Assembly: GCA_023614405.1 (NCBI GenBank)
Contig: CM042691.1
Span: 177,416,927 to 177,480,926, forward strand
DNA length: 64,000 nucleotides
DNA from: Avena insularis
Lineage: Eukaryota > Streptophyta > Magnoliopsida > Poales > Poaceae
Direction: 5' to 3'
Made by a program: the position numbers and the translations under genes. Numbering within the stretch: position 1 is the stretch's first letter; every line of letters starts with the position of its first letter. The notes under the pieces are model-generated. The model made no database searches. It saw only the letters and a program-made list of their open reading frames with translations, and was not told the origin of the DNA. Shown piece by piece: positions 56,712-64,000 of this stretch.

Positions 56712-59700
56712 TGTCACATCCCAAAATTTTCAAAATTTTGAAATGTGAAAAATAAATAAATAAAAGAAATAATTGTTGAAATTTAGGGTGAAAAGAAACT
56801 TTTTTCTTCTAAATGGAAGCATCAAAACCTTTCTTGAACAAATTTGAATAAAAGGGAATCTAACAAAATTTCAATCAAGTGAAATGCATTCATCAATTAG
56901 TGTATCTTGAAATTTAAACAATTGGGAAAAATAAATCAAAACCCTAATGGAAGAAAATCATTTTCAAGATCTCTCTAAGACTATGGATTTGTTCCATATA
57001 AAAATTCAGCAACAAACATTTTTAAATGATCAAAAATTATAAACAAAAATATTATAAAACCATAGAAATTGGTTTCATTCAATTTGAAGCCATGGATAAA
57101 AACTTATGAATTTAATAAGGTAAAAGGAATTAATTTGCAAGGCTAATAAAGTTCCTAGCTAAAATCCATACCAAATTGTGAGCAATTTAATCCTAAAGGT
57201 ATTTAAAAATATAAACAAATATTAAATAAAATTATACAAATTGGAATCAACATATTTTGGATCTATAAATAAAAAGATATGGATTTTATAAGACAAAGAA
57301 AGAATTAAATAAATAAGGGATATTTAAAAGCCAAAATTAAATCTTGGCCAAATCCATAAACAAATGAAATAAAGATAATCCAAATCCAAATAAAATAAAG
57401 AGATAAAGAATAATCAAATAAAATCATATGGGGTTAAACCATATCCAAATTATATTTAAATGGAGAAAAATCCCTAATGTAAATGATTAATTAAATCATG
57501 AGAAAATAATAAATTGGAATTTGCCAACGTGGATTAAAAGTTAACTAATTAACTTAAAAAGAATAAAATAATAATGAAAGATATGGATTGGAAACATATT
57601 TAAAATCTTATTTAAATAAAGACAAGTGTCTAATTTAAATAAATAATAAACCAAAAAAGAATAAAAGAAATTATTCTAAAATGGGATTTAAATGCATTGT
57701 TAAAACAGTATAAAAACTTATAAAAGTTTGGAAATTTTTTGAAATAAAAAGAGGGTTTGAAATCATTTGAATTATACCAAAACAGAAAAATCAGAAAATA
57801 AAAAGAAAAAGAAACAAAGAAGGAAAAAAATAGAAAAGAACCAGCCCAACCTACCTAGCGTAACTTCTGGCCCAACAACAGCCCACCCGGCTCACCTCTA
57901 ACACGCGAAACGTTTTCTCACCGGAACCCACACCCGCATAGTCAGTGACTCCGCGACCCCATGTGCACACCCTTACCTCGCTGACGCGCAGGCCCACTGC
58001 CACGCAGGCATCGTCCTCACCCGCCCGCTGACCACTCCCCCTCTCCCCGGCCATTTCTGGCCATAATTCCCTGGTGTAAATTCATGTAAATTCCATAGCA
58101 ATTCCTCCCTGCGACCACACCCTACCAATAGCCTTCCTATCCTCTCTCTTTCCCCTAACTTTCCCGCACCTGAGAGCCCCAGGGCTGCTCGAATTGCTTC
58201 TCGAGCCCCCCACTGCTCTGACGAGCTCTAGCTCGAATTCCGGCGAGCCCAGACCGTGCCCCTTTCCCTAGCTCCCGTAGATTTTCTCGCCAGCACCTCG
58301 CGCACCTGCCAGCACCCTCTTCTTGCATGCGCGCATCCCAGAACATCGGCAAGCGTCTTCACCTGTGCGCCACCGATGACCCCCAAAACTCCGGTGAGCC
58401 CTAGAACTCGACCCCGTGCGCGCCTCGACCTGTGACTCATGCCATTTTGTTCACCTATGTCTTATGAATCTCCAGGTGCTCGCCAATCACTCGCGCACGA
58501 CCTACAACCTCGCCTCCGATGACTCCCGAACGTGCTGACGCCAGGAGCATGTCCGGCGAGGAATTCCCGTCGCGTCCGTGTGCCCCTTAGCCAGCTACTA
58601 CCACCTTGAGCACCACAGCGACTCCGTGAACCTGGTGAGCCCCTTCTCCCTCTTCCTTGCTTCCTATACTCGCCGGAACGCAACCACCCGAGCGCCGCCG
58701 TTGCCAGCGCCGCCCATCTGTGGTCGCTGCGTTTTGAACCGTAGGTTGCAGATCTATTGGCTAGGATTAGATTTAGACGAAGGGGTATCTGTTGATCAGA
58801 TCCATGCGTTGCCACTTAAATCTGACGACCCATGATAATCGATCCGTGCGAACCGGTACCGGCCAATAGGAACACACCACGTGGCCTGTATTTTGTTTTA
58901 AAAACAGAAACTTTTCTATTAGATGAATGATTTTGTAAAATTCATAACTATTGTTCTGCTTGGCTAAATTTTACAAATTTTATATCAGTGGATTCACTAA
59001 AATGCAAGCTTTTAAAACATTCCATTAGTTTAGTATTTTTCTTCTGGAAAACTGGGTGTTTTTGCAGAAATATTTCTAGGCTTATTTTGTGTATAAAATT
59101 TATTCTAAAAATGATTTTTGAGTAAAATATTTTGCAAATGGTTTGTTTTGAACCTACTGACCATAAAAACAAACTTTTGGATTTAAAAATATATTTTATT
59201 AACACTAGAAAATTATTACTTTGATTTAAAGGCATTTCTAGTAAAATAAAATGTTTCTTTGATTTAAAAATGGTTTTTTGAAAGAAACCTTTTGAAAATG
59301 GATTTGTTTTAAACACTTTGACCATAAACACTAACATTTGTGTTTAAAAACATATTTGGCTAACACTAGAAATTATTACTTTGATTTAAATCATTTCTAG
59401 CAAAACAAAAATGATTTAAATGGCCATGTTTCACTAACTTGATTTTAAATGGTTTTGCCACTTTTATAAATGACCAATAGGTGTTGTAAAATGTTTATAA
59501 CCTTATTAGAAGCCACTTTTTCAATAAAACAATCTTTTGCATGCTTGCATGCATTGTTTTGTTTTCTTTATTTTATGTGGTGACTTGTTTGAATGCTAGT
59601 TTGAATTTGTGCCTTGCTTGGTTGAATTGTAGTGATCTTTAAAGAGTGTGACAATTGCAAGATCAAGGAGTGAACCTATATTCTCTACCAAAAAGGCAAG

Positions 59701-60935
59701 TGGTGCTTCATACTTTTGTCCTATTATTTTCACTATGCATTAGTGATATTTTGAGTAGGACTTGCATGGAATTTTTCTAAGTATAAGCTATTCCATGGGA
59801 AATCCTATGTGATGTCTTAGTAGAACTATTATAAGTTAGGAAACTTTCCATGTTACCATGCTTAACTTAGCTACTAGAAAACAAGGGTGGATTATTCATG
59901 TTATGATATTATACAAAGTCTATGAATTGTGTTTTGTTTAATAAAACAACTATGTGAATGAATCACCTGGGTGGAGTTGGTAAGAATGGTTTGTGTTGAG
60001 TGGTTACATATGGCCCCATATTTATGGCCTACCCTAGTGTATCTCACTTGTGAAAAGCCACCCAGGAACAAAGAGATTTAAGATGTCAAATGTTGAGAAG
60101 CTTCAAGTGCAGTCACATGGCATTATGGGCTCTGCCTGGATCATATGGGTTGCAATAATTTAGCCAGATGGGAAAAATATGGTAGGGGGTGATAGGTTTG
60201 GAACGCGTCCATTTGTTCTAAGGGAAGGCTTCTGAAAGATCTTGTCTCGATGCATGTCGAGTCTTGTGGGGAAAGTGCACCACCTCTTGAGAGAGTAAAA
60301 TCTAAGTACTTAGCCATGTCCCCGACAATGGACAATTTGAGCATCAAGACATGGAAGCTATCATGATCCCCTCATCCCAATTTCTAAGTTAAAAGCTTGT
60401 GGTTGAACAAGGGTTAAAGGATCACCAATATCTATTGGTAGATGCCTTGGGTGATTTTGACAAACAAAAACTTAGTGTTTTCAACTTATAAGGAAAACCT
60501 TATTTTGAGCAAAGCAAGCCTAAGATCCACTTAGCCAAATGCATATAGATGATAGATACCACTACTCTACCATAGTATCACTTGCCAATACAATTCAAAT
60601 GTATTGACCCTTGTGGATGTAACTTATTATGTTGTAGGTTTTTTTGAACTTAGTGAAGTGTGTTGAATAGGATTACAAGTCTACAACCAACACGATTGCC
60701 TGTGGCACTTTGAAGATGAAGGACTCCATGCTATATAGTTATTTCTGCTGTATTGTAATGAGATATCCAAATGAGCTATGTCAGATGTAATGAATTATTT
60801 TATTCCTGGTTATAAAGTTGTATTATGACCTTTGATTCTTGATATTACATCTTAAACCCTGGATGCTAGCTATTGATCCAGGGACTAGCATTGTAAACAC
60901 AGGGATCTCTACCTTATTAGGTTGGGACCTCTACA
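56712..60935 (+). mobile_element. 4.2-kb Gypsy-type solo LTR
   Basis: 4224 bp with a perfect TSD AATAA (56707-56711 and 60936-60940). It starts TGTCACATCCCAAAATTTTC and ends TTGGGACCTCTACA. After ~1.1 kb of A-rich sequence there is a GC-rich core at about 57840-58870 and a long AT-rich remainder. The architecture parallels 4507-8490 (opposite strand). Frames at 57851-58835 and 58948-59337 are not convincing genes: low-complexity, and inside the LTR. No internal domain. Confidence 0.88.
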
Positions 60936-62184
60936 AATAATGGCCATAATCATGCAGAGCGACAAAACATTACTAATCAAAGCGTAAAGTGGTACCACAA
61001 GTCATAAACTAAATGATCATAGAGGATAAGGTGAATTTTTCATAGTCATAACATGGTGTGAGCATGTGCCAAGTCAACCCAAACAAAGCATCAAAGGAGA
61101 ATACCACAATACTATGCTTTTGTATGCTAAAACAACGCATGATTCTTGCAAGGCACATTAAGAAATCTCAATTGTTTGGAACAACTCATGCTACAACAAT
61201 AATCACTCAGAAATAAGGTCAAAAAAACATCTAGCATTACATGATAAAGTCTAAGTCATAGTCAAAGAAAGCTCCTCTTGTACTACTCAAGCAAGAACTT
61301 TCTACTCCTCTCCAACACCAATCAACGTATTTGCAACAACACAGCGAGAACGAGGGTCCAAACTACTTTATTCAAGCAAACTAATCAAACTAAAAACAAA
61401 AATGAAAACTAAGACCCTCCAAGAACAACACAACAATACATGAAACAATAAAAACGAAGTGTCTAGAAAGACCTGAGATTTCATTGATGAAGAAGGGGAT
61501 GCCTTGGGAATCCCCAAGCTTTCACGCTTGTACCTCTTGAATATTTCTTGGGGTAAAACAGGGTGTCATCCCCATGCTTGAGCTTTTCTCCATTCTTCAT
61601 CTCATTACATTATTCTTTTTCTACACCTGAAAATTTTCCTTCATACAAAACTTCACACAATCTTCATTAGCAACATTAGTGTATTCAAAAGATAATAGAC
61701 CTTTGGGGTTTAGTTTCAAAACAGCAAAAATTTCACTAAATACACAAGATACTATAGCAACTCCCTCAAAAAGCTCAATTTCCGAAAAAGAACCCAAAAA
61801 GGAATCAATAAGAAGCAAATGGAAATAATGGCAGAAATCTGTCAAAACAGACCAGCGGGTAGAAACCGATTTTTTCGAAGACGTTCTGTTTATCAAATCA
61901 AAAAGTGTTGACATAATGAAAGTTATCTAACAACCTGGGGGATTTATTCAGAAAATGACAGCTCAATCCGAATTACAGAGATTTTACACGAATGTTTACA
62001 GTGGAGCACAAAAATCTGTTTCGGGACAGCAACTCCCCAAATCTTACTTCCCTCTCATTAGATGTTATTCTTGGCACAAAAAGCAAATAAAAAGGATAAG
62101 GAGAGGTTATTACAGAGGTAATAACTTCCAAGACTCAAGAAAACTATTGGGTTATCTCCCAAGAAGTACTTTTCTTTAACGCCT
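60936..62184 (-). other. Non-coding 3' tail of the right-hand Gypsy element (part 2)
   Basis: Reverse complement of the tail type seen at 18480-19750: shared text includes the cttcgaaaaaatc segment, the ctggtctgttttgacagatt segment and aggcgttaaagaaaagtac near 62165-62190. A 97-codon frame at 61621-61914 has a 95-codon counterpart (18780-19067) in the other copy, with related sequence. Both start in the same shared segment, which could mean a small conserved frame or only shared ancestry. Confidence 0.7.
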
Positions 62185-63474
62185 TTAAGTTAGGCATGAT
62201 AGTTTGAGAAGATCCTCACATAAGAAATATGAATTGAGGTAAAAGAGAGCATCAAGAAGAAAATTCAAAACACATTTAAGTATAACCCACTTCCTATGCA
62301 TAGGAATCTTGTACGCAAATAAATTCACAAAGAACAAAGTGAGAGGCGTAGGAAGATAAAACAAGAGTAACTTCAAAACTTTCAGCACATAGAGAGGTGT
62401 TTTAGTAACATGAGAATTCCAACAACCATATCTTCCTCTCTCATAATAATTTTCAGTAGCCTCATGAATAAACTCAACAATATAAATATCACATAAAGCA
62501 TGCTTTTCATGATATACAAACACATAATTTTTATCAAGCTCAAAAATAGTGGGATTAAAACCTTTAAACCCACTTTTAACAATTTTATAATAAGGTGACT
62601 GATCATTCAATATAGGACCATCATCTAGATCTTTATCATAAAAAAATTCTAAGAAAAATTCTTTAGTACCATGCATTTCGAAGTTAGGCACAAATATATG
62701 ATTATCATAGATAACAGGAGCATAACTATTATCACATGTTTTACCCATAGCAAATATTTCAAAAGAATCCACAGGAATATAACATTCATGCTCCTTTGGT
62801 AAGCATGGGGGACAATCAAATAATGTAAGAGGTAAAGAGTTACTCTCATTAGAAGTTATGCATGGGTAGCTAATCCATTCTTCCTCCCTTTGTTCATCAC
62901 TCTCCTCCTCTTTTTCATCTAATGAGCTTTCAGGTTCAGCAATTTCTTCTTCCATAGGCTCCTTCAAATTGTGGACACATTCTTGTGCATGACTGAGTCT
63001 CTCTTTATAATCAATGATATAACAATTATTGATGAAATTTTCTATGCAATGATCAAGGATAGAAGAGACCATATCTTTAAGGTCTTTACAAGCAACACAT
63101 GTTTCATAGTTTTTAGACATGAAGGATTCTATTTCAGAAGCTCCCAAAAACAAAACAAATTGTTCTACTTCTTCAAATCCAAGTTGAATATAGGTATTCC
63201 AATGATAGTTCATAATTACAAATTCTTTACTAAAGACACATTGGAATTTAAGATGTTTAGTATCCTGTTCAGAGCAACAATTTATGTCATGGTGTTTAAG
63301 CAAAATTTTAGCAATTAGATCCAAACTTTTTAACACGGCTCTCATGACTTTACCCTTATAAGATTCTATGTACCTTATAAAATCTTCCATGGAGGTTCTA
63401 GCAAGTGGTGGTTCATCTACTACCTTAGCAGTGATAGTAGTTTCCCCAAATAGGAAACCGAGTGGGTTATCCAT
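62185..63474 (-). CDS. 429-residue ORF of unknown function in a non-autonomous Gypsy element
   Basis: Intact ORF starting at ATG 63474, 147 bp after the PBS, so it occupies the normal gag position. No gag core, zinc knuckle, protease or pol motif is visible. Residues 1-110 are mixed helical text (MEDFIRYIESYKGKVMRAVL). About 174-199 is strongly acidic (SLDEKEEESDEQREEE). 200-300 contains paired Cys (CPPCLP at 221-226) and aromatic-rich segments. The C-terminus has two hydrophobic stretches at about 361-389 (LLLFYLPTPLTLFFVNLF) and 397-417, which could be membrane helices. An open frame of this length in an element whose LTRs differ by ~8% suggests the ORF was kept intact until recently or by chance. 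Function unknown; a structural or helper protein is only a guess. Confidence 0.65.
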   Translation of the reverse strand: MDNPLGFLFGETTITAKVVDEPPLARTSMEDFIRYIESYKGKVMRAVLKSLDLIAKILLKHHDINCCSEQDTKHLKFQCVFSKEFVIMNYHWNTYIQLGFEEVEQFVLFLGASEIESFMSKNYETCVACKDLKDMVSSILDHCIENFINNCYIIDYKERLSHAQECVHNLKEPMEEEIAEPESSLDEKEEESDEQREEEWISYPCITSNESNSLPLTLFDCPPCLPKEHECYIPVDSFEIFAMGKTCDNSYAPVIYDNHIFVPNFEMHGTKEFFLEFFYDKDLDDGPILNDQSPYYKIVKSGFKGFNPTIFELDKNYVFVYHEKHALCDIYIVEFIHEATENYYERGRYGCWNSHVTKTPLYVLKVLKLLLFYLPTPLTLFFVNLFAYKIPMHRKWVILKCVLNFLLDALFYLNSYFLCEDLLKLSCLT

Positions 63475-63620
63475 AATGAAATAATGTCTGGAGCAGAACT
63501 AATTTTTTTGGATTTTTTGATTAAAATAGGAAAATAAAACAAGGCAAAAGAAACTAAGCAAAACAAAAAAAGTAAAGAGAAAGGTTGTGAAGGACTCCTC
63601 TTGTGAAGCCGTCCTTAGTC

Positions 63621-63638
63621 TCCCCGGCAACACCGCCA
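63621..63638 (-). other. Primer-binding site of the right-hand Gypsy element
   Basis: TGGCGGTGTTGCCGGGGA on the minus strand, 10 bp from the LTR end at 63649, of the Athila type. It confirms that the element reads right to left. Confidence 0.88.
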
Positions 63639-63648
63639 GAAAACAGCT

Positions 63649-64000
63649 TGATGCGCTCAGATCAATGTAGAGCTTCGTTGGGAGACCCCAAGATGAAGGT
63701 ATGAGGAGCACATCAGCAAGTCTTCCCTCAGAAAGAAACCAAGGTTATTGAACTAGTAGGAGGAAGGAAACGACCCAAAGGTGTTTCTAGCAACTTGGAA
63801 ACCTGCACAACACAAACTCAAGACTTTGCCCCAACGAACAGTGAGGTTGTCAATCTAACCGGTTTGCTAAAAACAAAGGATTAAACATATTGTGTGGAAG
63901 GTAATGGTGGCTTGCAGAAAGTAAACAGTAACAGTGGAAGATGTATCAATGGTAAAGATTGGACCGGGGTCCATAGTTCACTAGAGGTGCTCCCCTTAAG
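63649..64000 (-). repeat. 5' LTR of the right-hand Gypsy element (partial)
   Basis: Only the last ~350 bp of the LTR are in the window. It aligns with 53704-54055 throughout, with about 8% differences by eye. Confidence 0.88.

Larger units (their letters stand above)
53704..64000 (-). mobile_element. Minus-strand Gypsy element with a non-gag ORF (runs off the window)
   Basis: 3' LTR 53704-55254, non-coding tail 55255-62184 (split by a solo LTR), a 429-codon ORF 62185-63474, PBS 63621-63638 and the beginning of the 5' LTR from 63649. The tail is homologous to that of the element at 14179-21194, yet the coding slot holds an unrelated ORF and no gag, protease or pol. The two LTR ends differ by roughly 8% over about 345 bp by eye, indicating an old insertion. 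It interrupts the 122-bp array. Confidence 0.85.

Noticed and set aside
58462..58835. 117- and 85-codon frames on opposite strands
   Set aside because: Shadows of the GC-rich core of the solo LTR 56712-60935.
58948..59337. 129-codon Lys/Phe-rich minus-strand frame
   Set aside because: Low-complexity AT-rich sequence inside the same solo LTR; no domain and no promoter context.
61621..61914. 97-codon frame as a gene
   Set aside because: It has a related counterpart at 18780-19067, but both lie in the shared non-coding tail and start or stop differently. Mentioned as a possibility and not called.
1..64000. Host genes, rRNA genes, CRISPR arrays or organelle insertions
   Set aside because: None seen. 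All long frames with recognisable content belong to transposable elements.

Overview
This window is intergenic DNA from a large, repeat-rich grass genome. The element types and their sizes look like Triticeae (wheat, barley, rye or relatives), but this is a judgement from recognised families and not from a database match. I see no intact host gene, no rRNA or tRNA gene and no CRISPR. Almost every base belongs to a transposable element, and most elements are inserted into one another. Several boundaries are supported by target-site duplications (TSDs) that can be read directly.

Layout, 1-40824: a minus-strand Ty3/Gypsy element of the Tat type (5' LTR 40326-40824, primer-binding site 40315-40324) has been split into four visible pieces (38763-40824, 22711-22871, 8491-8572, 3914-4506). 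Three insertions inside the window caused this: CACTA-2 (22872-38762, TSD CGC), CACTA-1 (8573-22710, TSD TTT) and a 4-kb solo LTR (4507-8490, near-perfect TSD). A fourth, a Copia-type element with a 1.7-kb LTR (ending at 3913), interrupts it on the left and runs off the window. Taking each of the three enclosed insertions out with one TSD copy leaves the gag-pro frame continuous across the junctions, which supports the model strongly. CACTA-1 and CACTA-2 are relatives: both carry an array of ~660-bp units and a tRNA-like stretch near the right end, and no TNP2-type transposase is visible in either. CACTA-1 also contains a Gypsy (Athila-type) element (14179-21194) with gag-protease only and a single LTR. 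CACTA-2 contains a candidate Helitron (about 23943-31965) carrying exon-like pieces and a small TIR element.

Layout, 40825-52036: plus-strand Athila-type Gypsy material. A decayed pol (reverse transcriptase and RNase H, no integrase) is interrupted by a 749-bp solo LTR with TSD GAGCT. Next to it lies an element with two ~1.5-kb LTRs (44370-45842 and 50539-52036) whose interior has gag but no pol. An AACTATACGG...CCGTATAGTT stem-loop recurs in these LTRs and in the interior.

Layout, 52037-64000: a degenerate array of about eleven ~122-bp units (about 52260-53703) is interrupted by a minus-strand Gypsy element (53704 to beyond 64000). This element has the same 3' tail as the one in CACTA-1, but in place of gag-protease it carries an intact 429-codon ORF of unknown function. 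A 4.2-kb solo LTR (56712-60935, perfect TSD AATAA) sits in its tail.

The elements therefore depend on proteins supplied from elsewhere: nothing here encodes a complete transposase, or an intact reverse transcriptase plus integrase. The most unusual points are the swapped ORF in the right-hand Gypsy element, the one-LTR element with a perfect TSD, the arrays shared by the two CACTAs, and the recurring LTR stem-loop. All family assignments come from reading motifs by eye.
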